Shown here one piece after another: positions 54,261-63,316 of a stretch of 64,000 bases of DNA (position 1 is the first letter of the stretch; each line of letters begins with the position of its first letter). The position numbers and the translations under genes are program-made. Origin of the DNA: HKCCE3408 sp039183205 (GTDB lineage: Bacteria; Pseudomonadota; Alphaproteobacteria; Rhodobacterales; Rhodobacteraceae); the NCBI GenBank assembly GCA_039183205.1, contig JBCDBR010000019.1, positions 1 to 64,000 on the forward strand. The letters run 5' to 3'. Below the pieces are notes generated by a model, which was not told the DNA's origin, ran no database searches, and saw only the letters and a list, made by a program, of their open reading frames with translations.

Positions 54261-55583
54261 TCAGTGCACGATCTTTTCTTGCCGGACGTAGAGGTTTTCC
54301 CATGCGCGGTCGATCAGATCGGGCCGCATTTGATAGGGGATCCCTTCGAATTCGCAGATCGCGATCAATTGGTCGCACAAAAACGGCGCATGGTAGTTGG
54401 CGTAGATGTTGTCGACTGTCGGGTACTTTTTCTTTAGCAGATACAGCAACGCCTCTTCGTTCAGCGGCACCTTTTTCTTTTTCGCAACCATTGCAAAGAT
54501 CTTCAGGAACTGATCCTGCGTGGGACCATCGATTTTCACCTTAAAGAAGATCCGGCGTAACGCAGCTTGGTCGAAGATGTCATTGGGGTGGAAGTTGGTG
54601 GAGAACACCACAAGCGTGTCGAAGGGCACTTCGAACTTTTCACCGGATTGCAACGCAAGGATATCGTAGCCAACCTCAAGCGGAACGATCCAGCGGTTGA
54701 TCAATGCCTGGGGGGGCTCTTCCTGTCGACCAAGGTCGTCCACGATGAACACGCCACCGGTGGATTTGAGCTGAAGGCTCGCCTGGTAGGTTCGGCTGAC
54801 CGAGTTGTAGTTCAAATCGAGCATATCCAGCATCAATTCACCCCCGGTCATCACGGTGGGGCGTTTGCACAAAAGATAGCGCGTATCATGCTTGGTCGTG
54901 TTTTTCCGCAACGTGGACGTGCCGAGGCCGCTATCTTGCTCGACCGGCGTATGCACAATCGGGTCAAAGAGCGTGATCACCTGGCCGGAATAGGCCAGCG
55001 CATGTGGGATATAGATCGTGTCGCCCATCGCGGCGCGGATACCTTCGGCGATCGATGACTTACCGTTGCCGGGCGGTCCGTACATCAACACCGATTTTCC
55101 CGAACCTACGGCGGGGCCGAGTTGGTCGATCAGATCGTCTGGAATGATGAGGTGACCCATCGAGTCCACCAGCATGTTCCGGGTCAGGTTGATATCGCGG
55201 ATGGATTGCCGCTTTACCTGCACCTTGTACATTTCGAGCGGGACAGGCATGGGCCCGTAATATTCAGATTGGGATAGGGCATCTAAGGCCCGCGCCTTAC
55301 CACCATCGGTAAGCTGAAAGCCCATTTCGTTGGAGGATGTTGCGTGCAGGGTGCCGGTTGCCTGCATCAAGCCCATGTCCCGCAATTCGTCAATGAGTGC
55401 CGTTGTCAGCGGCACAGGCAGCGCAATTGCTTTGCTAATTTCCGTTGCTGTTTCCACAGATTTACGGAAAACGGTTTTCAGCAAGATGTCTCGCATCATC
55501 ACCGGTTGCAGCCCGGTGTCGGACAATTTGCGGAGCGCGGGCGGTGCGCTGCCTTCGGCCGCCTGGGGTGCTTGCATATTCAT
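54261..55583 (-). CDS. AAA+ ATPase with N-terminal winged-helix-like region, linked to tad genes
   Basis: The 440-residue protein has a helical N-terminal part (residues about 25-100, LPVPLTTALIDELRDMGLM, winged-helix-like), then an AAA+ core with Walker A YGPPGNGKSS starting at residue 168 and Walker B GGVFIVDDLGRQ, and sensor-1 VVFSTNF. The C-terminal part is helical. I cannot name its family. It starts three bases after the cpaA stop, so it is translated with the prepilin peptidase and probably serves pilus assembly or its control. It has no signal peptide or membrane helix, so it is cytoplasmic. Confidence 0.8.
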   Translation of the reverse strand: MNMQAPQAAEGSAPPALRKLSDTGLQPVMMRDILLKTVFRKSVETATEISKAIALPVPLTTALIDELRDMGLMQATGTLHATSSNEMGFQLTDGGKARALDALSQSEYYGPMPVPLEMYKVQVKRQSIRDINLTRNMLVDSMGHLIIPDDLIDQLGPAVGSGKSVLMYGPPGNGKSSIAEGIRAAMGDTIYIPHALAYSGQVITLFDPIVHTPVEQDSGLGTSTLRKNTTKHDTRYLLCKRPTVMTGGELMLDMLDLNYNSVSRTYQASLQLKSTGGVFIVDDLGRQEEPPQALINRWIVPLEVGYDILALQSGEKFEVPFDTLVVFSTNFHPNDIFDQAALRRIFFKVKIDGPTQDQFLKIFAMVAKKKKVPLNEEALLYLLKKKYPTVDNIYANYHAPFLCDQLIAICEFEGIPYQMRPDLIDRAWENLYVRQEKIVH

Positions 55584-55586
55584 CTA

Positions 55587-56087
55587 TCAAGCCCCTCCTT
55601 GGGCGATGCCGAGGACAAGGTAGGCAATTAGGGTCGGCGCAAGTGCGATGCCGAACGGCACTTCCATTTTGCGCGCTGCACGGACGCCATCGGTTTGGGC
55701 GACCTGCACCGCTCGACGCGAATACAGCAACGCCATGACGATCATCGCCACCAGCCAGATCAGTAAAACGGATGTGACATCGGGCAGGGCAACAACTAGC
55801 GATATCGCCGCCGCAATCTTTGCGTCCCCAGCGCCGAGCCCGGTGAACGCCCAAAGGCCGTAGCCGATGGCGAAAACAACCGCAAAATGCGCGAAACGCC
55901 AAAAATACTCCGCCCAGTCCAACGCGAACGGTCCAAGCACAACAAACCCAGCAATGAGCGCTAAAACCGCGTAATTGCGGATCTTGAATTCACGCACGTC
56001 GCTATAGATGGCCCAAATGCAAATCGGCAGTGCAAGCGGCAAAAAAATCCAAGCTTGCGTCGCTGTGATGGTAACCGGGATATTCAT
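55587..56087 (-). CDS. cpaA: Prepilin peptidase CpaA/TadV
   Basis: The 166-residue A24-type membrane peptidase has about five helices and the two catalytic aspartates in YSDVREFKIRN (Asp-30) and GLGAGDAK (Asp-88). It cleaves Flp prepilins. It is short and lacks the methylase domain, as TadV proteins do. A likely terminator upstream (56196-56214) suggests it begins its own transcript with the AAA+ ATPase. Confidence 0.9.
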   Translation of the reverse strand: MNIPVTITATQAWIFLPLALPICIWAIYSDVREFKIRNYAVLALIAGFVVLGPFALDWAEYFWRFAHFAVVFAIGYGLWAFTGLGAGDAKIAAAISLVVALPDVTSVLLIWLVAMIVMALLYSRRAVQVAQTDGVRAARKMEVPFGIALAPTLIAYLVLGIAQGGA

Positions 56088-56195
56088 CGCCGTGCCTTGC
56101 CCCGAAATGGAAACGATTGGCTCTGACAGTGACGATTAAATCGGGCTGAATCTGGGCAGGATTGGGTTCGTTTCTGTGCGATTACCGGTCAAGGG

Positions 56196-56214
56196 TGGGG
56201 GCGCGTGGCCCCCA
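56196..56214 (-). terminator. Stem-loop after the last TPR gene of the tad operon
   Basis: TGGGGGC (56196-56202) pairs with GCCCCCA (56208-56214) around a GCGTG loop, 11 bases past the TPR lipoprotein stop on the minus strand. No T-run follows, so termination may be partial. Confidence 0.5.
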
Positions 56215-56225
56215 ATCGCGCCAAT

Positions 56226-57083
56226 TTAGTTGACGACTTGCGCATCAAGCGACCGCAAGGCACGTGCGGCTTCCTCAAAGTGCTGCGGGTGCGTATCAAT
56301 GGCATCTGACAATAGCCCGCGCCCAACATCCACTTCGCCGCGGCGAATGGCGGCCAATGCGGCGGTATGCAACAATTCTGCCCGTTCGATTTGCGTGACC
56401 GGGATCAAGGGCAAATCATACTCTCCCCGCGCCGCCCGCGCGAGAACGAGGTTGTTCTTTGCTGTGAACATTTCCGGATTATAGGTGATCGCCTCGGTGA
56501 ATAAGCGCTCTGCCCCTTCAAAGTCACCCCGCGTGAGGCGGGAAAAGCCCCAATTGTTTAGCACGCCGGCGGGTGTCGTCGTTAGACCGACCGCGATTTC
56601 GTAAAAACTGTCCGCGCGCTGCCATTCTTGGTTTGAATCGGCCACCATGGCTTCAAGTCGATAGCGGTCATGGGTTTCAAAAGTCGGTGGAATGGCGTCT
56701 AGGATCGTTTCCGCACGTTCCCATTCGCTGTTACGAATAAGCGCATCGGCGTAGTCAACTTGATCTTGATCCGTCGCCTCGGGATTGGTTGAGATATCTT
56801 CCCAAACGATAACCGCTTCTGTCGCTCGGCCGGCGCGGACCAAACTGTGGCCGAGCCCGCGGCGCAGATCGATGCGTTCGGGCTGATCTGCGGAGGCGCG
56901 GCGGAAATAGACCACCGCTTCATTCGGGTCTGCCACCGTTAGCATAATGTCATTTAGGTTGGACTCGTCGACAACATTGAGGTTGCCGATCGCCCGCTCA
57001 ACATCTGCGCCGGGACCCGTGTCACAGGCCGCCAACGCGTAACAAACGCCACAGATAAATGAAATCCGGATGCCCAGATGCAT
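56226..57083 (-). CDS. TPR lipoprotein of the tad locus
   Basis: The 285-residue protein has lipobox LAAC with Cys-20 and tetratricopeptide repeats (NEAVVYFRRASADQPERIDLR, NWGFSRLTRGDFEGAERLF). It is the second TPR lipoprotein in a row after TadD and probably acts as an outer-membrane or periplasmic scaffold for pilus assembly. It is longer than TadD and not clearly a named subunit. Confidence 0.82.
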   Translation of the reverse strand: MHLGIRISFICGVCYALAACDTGPGADVERAIGNLNVVDESNLNDIMLTVADPNEAVVYFRRASADQPERIDLRRGLGHSLVRAGRATEAVIVWEDISTNPEATDQDQVDYADALIRNSEWERAETILDAIPPTFETHDRYRLEAMVADSNQEWQRADSFYEIAVGLTTTPAGVLNNWGFSRLTRGDFEGAERLFTEAITYNPEMFTAKNNLVLARAARGEYDLPLIPVTQIERAELLHTAALAAIRRGEVDVGRGLLSDAIDTHPQHFEEAARALRSLDAQVVN

Positions 57084-57121
57084 GGTTCTGCCTCATACTG
57101 CTCGTCCCGCTTTTCGCTCGG

Positions 57122-57694
57122 TTACGACCCAGTGAGGATATACCGTCCCCCGCCGCGCCGCTCCAAATCATAGCGGTTTTCATTTTGCTCAGTCGGAGTA
57201 TACGCGGAATTTTCCATTCGCGCGATAGCCAAACGCAGGTTTTCCCGAATGGAGTCCGATTGGCCACTGTCCAGCGCAAAAGCGCGCTGAAAAATCTGTC
57301 TCGCCTCGCCGTAATTGCCCTGTTCCATTAGGACAACGCCAAGATTGTTCCAGGCCACGGGCTCATCCGGCGCAAGTTCTACGGCGGCGCGCAACGTGTC
57401 TTCGGCTTGACCAAGCCGGCCGAGCGCAAGGCTTGCCGATCCAATGGCCATCAAGGCAACAGCATCGGTGCCGTTCTCTGCGGCCGCACGGTAATAGGCG
57501 CGCAGAGCCAATTCGTATTCGCCGGCTTCCATCAATCTGTCGCCAACGATCATACCATCGACGGCATCGCGCAACACAGCCGTCCCGGCAGGGGGCTCAA
57601 GTCCTTGATACGCTGGATCAATTCGCTCGCCCGGTATCGTATTGCAAGCGCTGAGTGCCGTCAGCGCGACAACGACCACATATTGCCCCCGCAT
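57122..57694 (-). CDS. tadD: TadD-like TPR lipoprotein
   Basis: The 190-residue protein has lipobox LSAC with Cys-17 and TPR repeats (YELALRAYYRAAAENGTDAV, NNLGVVLMEQGNYGEARQIF). TadD is the pilotin-like TPR lipoprotein of Tad secretion. It follows tadC by 25 bases. Confidence 0.88.
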   Translation of the reverse strand: MRGQYVVVVALTALSACNTIPGERIDPAYQGLEPPAGTAVLRDAVDGMIVGDRLMEAGEYELALRAYYRAAAENGTDAVALMAIGSASLALGRLGQAEDTLRAAVELAPDEPVAWNNLGVVLMEQGNYGEARQIFQRAFALDSGQSDSIRENLRLAIARMENSAYTPTEQNENRYDLERRGGGRYILTGS

Positions 57695-57719
57695 ATGCCC
57701 TCCGGTTTAAGTTCCTGCT

Positions 57720-58709
57720 CTAGCCACCGGCGCCACCAAGGTCAACGGCGATGCCGTAGATCGATGGTCCAATTAGAATAATAAGAAGCGGCGGCACACA
57801 GAACATCATCGTGCACAACGTGAGCTTTGTCGGCAACTTATTGGCTTTTTCTTCGGCACGCATGACGCGTTTGTCGCGCATCTCGCCGGCATAGACCCGC
57901 AAAGCTTCGGCAACCGAGGTTCCGAAACTAGCGGATTGGATCAGGACGGTGACGAAAGAGTTCACATCCTGGACGCCGACGCGGTCGCCGAAATCGCGCA
58001 AAACGTTGGTTTTATCCTTACCCGCTTTCATCTCATAGGCGACAATTTCAAACTCTTCGGCCAGGGCTGGATAGGCTGCTTGCATTTCCTTGGCGACGCG
58101 GATGATCGCCTGATCCAGGGATTGGCCGGCTTCGACACATACCAGCATCAGGTCGAGAGCGTCAGGAAAACCTGACGTGATCTCTTCCTCACGCTTTTGC
58201 ACCCGCTTCGCGACCCAATATTTGGGCGCCAAATAGCCAACTGCGCCGGGCACCAGCACCATCAAGATGGCGGCTTGTGTCGTGTCACCGCCGCCCGATG
58301 CCAGCATCAAACCAAGCCCGATGAAAAGCCCGCCGATACCCAATGCAAATTGCGCAAAGTGGAAAGTCTGTACCGCGCCTTTGGATTTGTAGCCAGCGCG
58401 CATCAATTGCATGCGCGCCGCGGACAGCTCTTCTTGGTTTTGCGGTTCAAGGAATTGGCTAAACCGTTCCAGACGTTGGTCGGATTTGTGCTGAACACGA
58501 AGCGCGCGCCGATCTTCCGCAGAGGTGCCATTCCCGGCGTTTTTCTTCAATCGCTCCAGCGGGTCTTTGCGCTGAAACAGAAACGCCGGCAGGGCAATGG
58601 CGATCAACAATATCCCCAGCACGCCCACAAGGACGAGTGGTGCCAAATCGCCAAACATGCCGACCAGCCATTCATTGGCAGAGCTGAAAAGATCGCGGAT
58701 CGCTTGCAT
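57720..58709 (-). CDS. tadC: Tad platform protein TadC
   Basis: The 329-residue T2SS-F family protein has a helix near residues 18-40, two near 118-150 and one near 300-325, and the core FPDALDLMLVCVEAGQSLDQAI. With TadB it forms the inner-membrane platform driven by TadA. It is 12 bases after tadB. Confidence 0.92.
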   Translation of the reverse strand: MQAIRDLFSSANEWLVGMFGDLAPLVLVGVLGILLIAIALPAFLFQRKDPLERLKKNAGNGTSAEDRRALRVQHKSDQRLERFSQFLEPQNQEELSAARMQLMRAGYKSKGAVQTFHFAQFALGIGGLFIGLGLMLASGGGDTTQAAILMVLVPGAVGYLAPKYWVAKRVQKREEEITSGFPDALDLMLVCVEAGQSLDQAIIRVAKEMQAAYPALAEEFEIVAYEMKAGKDKTNVLRDFGDRVGVQDVNSFVTVLIQSASFGTSVAEALRVYAGEMRDKRVMRAEEKANKLPTKLTLCTMMFCVPPLLIILIGPSIYGIAVDLGGAGG

Positions 58710-58721
58710 CTTTTTGTCCTC

Positions 58722-59690
58722 TCAGACCTTAATATTGACCATCATGCGCATCACGATGACGTTCACGATGAGCATAACCAGCACGACCGCAGCGGCCGGT
58801 ATGAAGTAGACGGTGCCGATAACCTCAGAATAGTAATCCGGCTGCATTACGTTGATGCCGATGAGGGCCAAAACTGGAAAAACCGACAGAAAGTTGCCCG
58901 ACCATTTGGCTTCAGCGGTAATTGCGCGGACCCGACGGAACAGACGAAACCGGGCCCGGATCACATTGGCCAAACCTTCCAGGATTTCGGCCAGGTTACC
59001 GCCGGATGTTTGCTGAATACCCACAGCAACGGCGAGGAAGCGCAAATCCTGAAGATCGAGCCGTTCGGCCATGTTGCCAATCGACTCGGCAATATCCATG
59101 CCGTAGGCCGCTTCGTCCGCGATCACGCCCAGTTCTGATCCCAACGGGTCTGCGACCTCTTTGGCCACGGTGTTAATCGCCGTCACGAAAGGGTGGCCCA
59201 CGCGCAATGATCGCACCATCAATTCGACAGCGTCGGGAAGCTGTTCTTCGATCATGCCGATGCGTTTTTTGGCCTTGTTGTTGACCCATACGTAGACGCC
59301 GCCGACACCAAATGCGATCGACAGCAAGATACGCAGCGGCAGCGCCGCGCCGGTTAGGAAGGTCATTACCACGAAGGTGACGAAGGACAGCACGACCATC
59401 ACGATCATAAGCTGCTGCGGGGTGAAGGCGATGTTCGCTTTCTGCGCCTTGTCGGCAATCAGAGAGTAAAGCGGCACCCCCCGCGACGTCATATGCTGGT
59501 CCATCTCCTTGCGGAGTTTGGCCAACACGTCTTCTTTGCTGGAGCCCTTTTCCAACATGGCCATACGCCGGTTGACCCGGGCGTTCATCGACACGGTTTT
59601 GCCGAAGACCATCAGGTAGATGCCCTGCACAAGCAGGATCACCCCAACAAAGATGCCAATATAGATGAGCGGCTCAATTGATATATTCAT
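58722..59690 (-). CDS. tadB: Tad platform protein TadB
   Basis: The 322-residue T2SS-F protein begins with a membrane helix (MNISIEPLIYIGIFVG) and has the core EEQLPDAVELMVRSLRVGH. ATG 59690 is seven bases after the tadA stop. A longer frame would start inside tadA and is unlikely. Confidence 0.92.
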   Translation of the reverse strand: MNISIEPLIYIGIFVGVILLVQGIYLMVFGKTVSMNARVNRRMAMLEKGSSKEDVLAKLRKEMDQHMTSRGVPLYSLIADKAQKANIAFTPQQLMIVMVVLSFVTFVVMTFLTGAALPLRILLSIAFGVGGVYVWVNNKAKKRIGMIEEQLPDAVELMVRSLRVGHPFVTAINTVAKEVADPLGSELGVIADEAAYGMDIAESIGNMAERLDLQDLRFLAVAVGIQQTSGGNLAEILEGLANVIRARFRLFRRVRAITAEAKWSGNFLSVFPVLALIGINVMQPDYYSEVIGTVYFIPAAAVVLVMLIVNVIVMRMMVNIKV

Positions 59691-59697
59691 GGCCTGC

Positions 59698-61164
59698 TTA
59701 CTCCGCGGCGACGGGATCGTAGATGGACATGGGCAAGTCGTAGCCCCATTGCTTGAAACGTTGCGAGTAATGCGACCGCACACCACAGGCCGTAAAACGG
59801 CCGATGATCGTGCCGTCCGGCTTCAGGCCAAGTCTTTGATATCGAAAGATCTCTTGCATTGAGATCACTTCGCCTTCCATGCCGGTCACTTCGGTGATGG
59901 ACACCATCCGGCGCGAGCCGTCTTGCAGACGCGATGCCTGTACGATCAGATTGACCGCCGATGCGATCTGCGCCCGGACAGCTTTGATCGGCATTTCGAT
60001 ACCGGCCATAGCCACCATGTTTTCCAAGCGAGAGCATGCATCCCGGGCGGAGTTGGCGTGGATTGTGGTCATCGACCCATCGTGGCCCGTGTTCATCGCC
60101 TGCAACATGTCGATGACTTCTTCGCCCCGCGTCTCACCCACGATGATGCGGTCTGGGCGCATCCGCAGGGCGTTGCGCAAGCAATCGCGCTGCGTCACGG
60201 CGCCTTTTCCTTCCACGTTGGGCGGGCGGCTTTCCATCCGGCCGACATGGATCTGCTGGAGTTGGAGTTCCGCCGTATCCTCGATTGTCAGGATGCGTTC
60301 TTTGTTGTCGATGAAGCTCGATAATGCGTTGAGCGTCGTGGTTTTACCCGAACCCGTACCACCTGAGACGATCACATTCAGGCGGCAGGCGCAGGCAGCC
60401 TGCAAGTAGGCGGCCATTTCTTCGGAAAAGGCGCCAAAATTGACGAGGTCATCGATCCCCAGCTTCTCTTTTTTGAACTTACGAATCGATACCAGAGAGC
60501 CATCGACCGCAATTGGTGGGACCATGGCGTTAAAGCGCGAGCCATCTTTTAGACGGGCGTCAACATAAGGTGTTGATTCATCGACACGACGACCAACCGC
60601 CGAGACGATTTTGTCGATGATGCGCAGCAGGTGCCGTTCATCCTTGAACTTGATGTCCGTCAATTGCAGCCGGCCTGCGCGCTCTACAAAGACGCGGTTC
60701 GGGCCATTGACGAGAATATCGTTCACGCCGTCGTCTTTGAGCAGCGTTTCCAGCGGTCCAAGACCCGTAACCTCGTCGAACAGTTCCGATTGGAGTGTCT
60801 GCCGGTCGTCGCGATTGAGAACGATACCCATATCGGACAATTCATCCGACGTGATCGCGTTAATCTCGGCCTTAAGCTCACTTTCCTTCGCGCCTTCAAG
60901 GGCCGACAGGTTCAAGTTTTCCAGCAGCCGGTGGTGCATCTCCGTCTTGATCTCTTCAAGTCGGGCGCGGCGTTTCGCCTCTTTTGCATCCGTTTCGGCG
61001 ACGGCGGGTGTCGTTTGTGGCTTTTGTGCCGCTGGCTTCCGCGTGACCTTGGAGCCGGCATCGTTGACCATCTGGGCCGGGGCGGTTGCCGCTTCGGGCG
61101 TCGCGGCCGGTTCTGGGGCGCCGACCGGGCGGGGCTGGGACGGTTTTTTGTACTTTGAGAACAT
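59698..61164 (-). CDS. cpaF: Tad pilus assembly ATPase TadA/CpaF
   Basis: The 488-residue secretion ATPase has a Pro/Ala-rich N-terminus (residues 1-60), Walker A GGTGSGKTT at 268-276, an Asp box EDTAELQL, Walker B RIIVGETRG and the His box TGHDGSMTTIHAN. It powers Flp pilus extension and in this family possibly retraction. It sits between cpaE and tadB. Confidence 0.95.
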   Translation of the reverse strand: MFSKYKKPSQPRPVGAPEPAATPEAATAPAQMVNDAGSKVTRKPAAQKPQTTPAVAETDAKEAKRRARLEEIKTEMHHRLLENLNLSALEGAKESELKAEINAITSDELSDMGIVLNRDDRQTLQSELFDEVTGLGPLETLLKDDGVNDILVNGPNRVFVERAGRLQLTDIKFKDERHLLRIIDKIVSAVGRRVDESTPYVDARLKDGSRFNAMVPPIAVDGSLVSIRKFKKEKLGIDDLVNFGAFSEEMAAYLQAACACRLNVIVSGGTGSGKTTTLNALSSFIDNKERILTIEDTAELQLQQIHVGRMESRPPNVEGKGAVTQRDCLRNALRMRPDRIIVGETRGEEVIDMLQAMNTGHDGSMTTIHANSARDACSRLENMVAMAGIEMPIKAVRAQIASAVNLIVQASRLQDGSRRMVSITEVTGMEGEVISMQEIFRYQRLGLKPDGTIIGRFTACGVRSHYSQRFKQWGYDLPMSIYDPVAAE

Positions 61165-61176
61165 GGATTACCTGCT

Positions 61177-62421
61177 TCAGCCAGCTTTTGCGGAATCGTC
61201 AACCAGTGCGCTGTGAAGCGACGCGGCCAGTTTCATGATGTCTTTGCGCAGCGGGTTTTTCTTCGCCAGATCCGCCATGGGCACACCGTGGTCGGAACAT
61301 TCAGTGACTTGCTTGCCGCCATCGACCAGCATGGTCGAGATTTTCACACCGAGGCTCTCTGCGAGCTTCTTGACCCGGCCCTTTCCGTTAAGGTCAGTCA
61401 TTCGGGGGCCGCGGTTGAGGGCGAAATTCACCTTTTCCAGCGGCAAATCCTCCGATTGCAGCGCTTTGATGAACCGCATCGCGTTTTGAGCCGAGCGCAT
61501 GTCGAGCTCCATCACCGCGAAAAATACGTCGGACCGCGCCAATACAGTCTCCGTCCATTGCACAATCGACGACGGCATATCCACGATGACGACATCGAAG
61601 CAGTCTTTCGCGATCTCCAACACGCGCTCAACGTCCTCCGGCCCGATCATATCGAGCGGTACGATTTCCGACGGTGAGGTGAAGACGGAAACCTTGTCAT
61701 CGTAGCTCGTCAGCGCCTGACGAAAACTGTCTTCGTCCATTGTGGCCGTATCGGCGAGAAGCTCCGTAATGACTTCTCGGCGGGATAGGTCGAGGAATGT
61801 CGCAACAGAACCCGATTGCAAATCGAGATCGATAATGCAGACCGATGGCGCATCTTTATCAAGCGTTGCCAGTTCCCAAGCAAGATTGACCGCCAAAGTG
61901 GTTGCGCCGCAGCCGCCGGCAAGCTTTTGCACGGCGAATAGCGCGGAGGGTGAGCTCAGCTTTTGTTTGCTTTGGACGCCGCCTTCGCCGTTTTGGACTG
62001 TTGGCTCGGGGTCGGGCTGGCGAACGCGCTCGATAGCATCGGCCAAGGCACGTTCCGGCAATGGGTAGGGTACAAAGTCGTGGGCGCCCAATTTCAACAA
62101 TTGGTGTAGACCCGCGGTTGAGACATTGTCAGCGATCAAGATGACTTTGATCTTGCGTGCGGCCGCGACGCTAATGATCTCACCAATTAGGCCAACATCG
62201 CCTTCGTCTTCGGCATCGACGGCAATGGCCACGAATTCCAAGGCCTTCGCTTCGGGTTGGTCAAAGAACGCGCGCGCTTCGGTAAGCTGTAGATCGCCCC
62301 AAGACTCGCCTAATTCGGCTTCCATATCGTCAATCAGAAGGTCGAATTTTTGCACATCGCGGGCGATTGTGCATGCGACGATCGGTGCCGGTTCTGACTT
62401 CAACGCAAGTTCGCTACCCAT
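61177..62421 (-). CDS. cpaE: Tad pilus localisation protein CpaE/TadZ
   Basis: The 414-residue protein has an N-terminal receiver-like domain (VIAVDAEDEGDVGLIGEI type, residues about 15-140) and a ParA/MinD-like ATPase with the deviant Walker A KLAGGCGATTLAVNLA. It positions the Tad machinery at the pole. ATG 62421 gives the family-like start MGSELALKSEPAP; a longer frame adds an unrelated segment. Confidence 0.9.
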   Translation of the reverse strand: MGSELALKSEPAPIVACTIARDVQKFDLLIDDMEAELGESWGDLQLTEARAFFDQPEAKALEFVAIAVDAEDEGDVGLIGEIISVAAARKIKVILIADNVSTAGLHQLLKLGAHDFVPYPLPERALADAIERVRQPDPEPTVQNGEGGVQSKQKLSSPSALFAVQKLAGGCGATTLAVNLAWELATLDKDAPSVCIIDLDLQSGSVATFLDLSRREVITELLADTATMDEDSFRQALTSYDDKVSVFTSPSEIVPLDMIGPEDVERVLEIAKDCFDVVIVDMPSSIVQWTETVLARSDVFFAVMELDMRSAQNAMRFIKALQSEDLPLEKVNFALNRGPRMTDLNGKGRVKKLAESLGVKISTMLVDGGKQVTECSDHGVPMADLAKKNPLRKDIMKLAASLHSALVDDSAKAG

Positions 62422-62687
62422 AATACACTTCCTATTCTTCCCGGCTTTTCCGGGTGCGCGCGCCACCTGCGGCCGCCTCCCTTGGATAAAACGGGAAGAT
62501 GGCCTTCAGGGGGCAGAGACGGTCCAATTTCGCGGAATCGCCCCACGCTCCGAAATCGGTTGTGGCGTGCAAAAGGGGCAACAATACGACCAAAAACTCG
62601 AAACTATTTGAAAAAGCGCCACGTCTTTTACAGACGCAGCGCTTGAAGTTGCGGGCCCGAAGCCCGGGGGGGTTATCTTAACGCTTC
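62422..62687. other. Intergenic gap between cpaE and the OmpA lipoprotein gene
   Basis: No gene is visible in these 266 bases. A weak stem-loop (CGGGC/GCCCG at 62652-62666) lies 22 bases past the OmpA stop on the minus strand. The gap may carry a secondary promoter for cpaE and the genes after it. Confidence 0.4.
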
Positions 62688-63311
62688 TTATTCCGCGTCG
62701 GATGCGCTCGTGACGTAGTTGCGCTGAACAATTCGGGCATATTCACCATTAAGAACAATGGGATGTGCTTGAACAAAGCCCGATACTGTGGTCACTGTCC
62801 GCCGGTTTGCACGTTCGCGGTCTTGCGTCGCGACAACTGGTTCGCGTTCGCCCCGGCTGGCCAGCGCTTGGAGGCGACTGCGCGGGATGCCGAGAGATAC
62901 GAGGTAGTTGACCGCAGCTCGGGCCCGGCGGAGCCCGAGGTTTTGGTTATACGCGTCCGATCCCACGAGATCGGTATGGCCGTAAACAGAGAAGCGTACC
63001 TCTGGGAATTGCCGGATCCAGGTGGCTTGCGCACGCAGTATCGTGCGCGCTTCTTCGTCGAGTGTGGCGCTGTCAAAATCGAAGTTGATTGTTGACGGCA
63101 CCTCGGCGGCAAAGCGCTCCATCAGGCTTTCCACGAACGAACGTTGGCCGGTTTGGACCAAGATGTTGTTCATCGTGGGATTGCCGAACCCGCCTTCGTC
63201 GAGATGTGCACCCAAGGTGCGGCCGCCGCCAATGTCTTGGATATTGCAGGCTGCCAAAGCGGCGAGCGCGAGGCCTGACACCGTGTATTTCAGGGTCTTT
63301 GTGATCATCAT
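62688..63311 (-). CDS. OmpA-family lipoprotein of the tad locus
   Basis: The 207-residue protein has lipobox LAAC with Cys-22 and a C-terminal OmpA domain (FDFDSATLDEEARTILRAQA, VYGHTDLVGSDAYNQNLGLRRA). Such proteins sit next to the secretin in tad clusters and anchor the outer-membrane pore to peptidoglycan. It follows the secretin gene by five bases. Confidence 0.88.
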   Translation of the reverse strand: MMITKTLKYTVSGLALAALAACNIQDIGGGRTLGAHLDEGGFGNPTMNNILVQTGQRSFVESLMERFAAEVPSTINFDFDSATLDEEARTILRAQATWIRQFPEVRFSVYGHTDLVGSDAYNQNLGLRRARAAVNYLVSLGIPRSRLQALASRGEREPVVATQDRERANRRTVTTVSGFVQAHPIVLNGEYARIVQRNYVTSASDAE

Positions 63312-63316
63312 CGGTC

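Noticed and set aside
58197..59138. 313-codon plus-strand frame opposite tadC and tadB
   Set aside because: It is rich in His and Gln, the usual result of reading the complement of conserved membrane genes, and it spans two certain genes.
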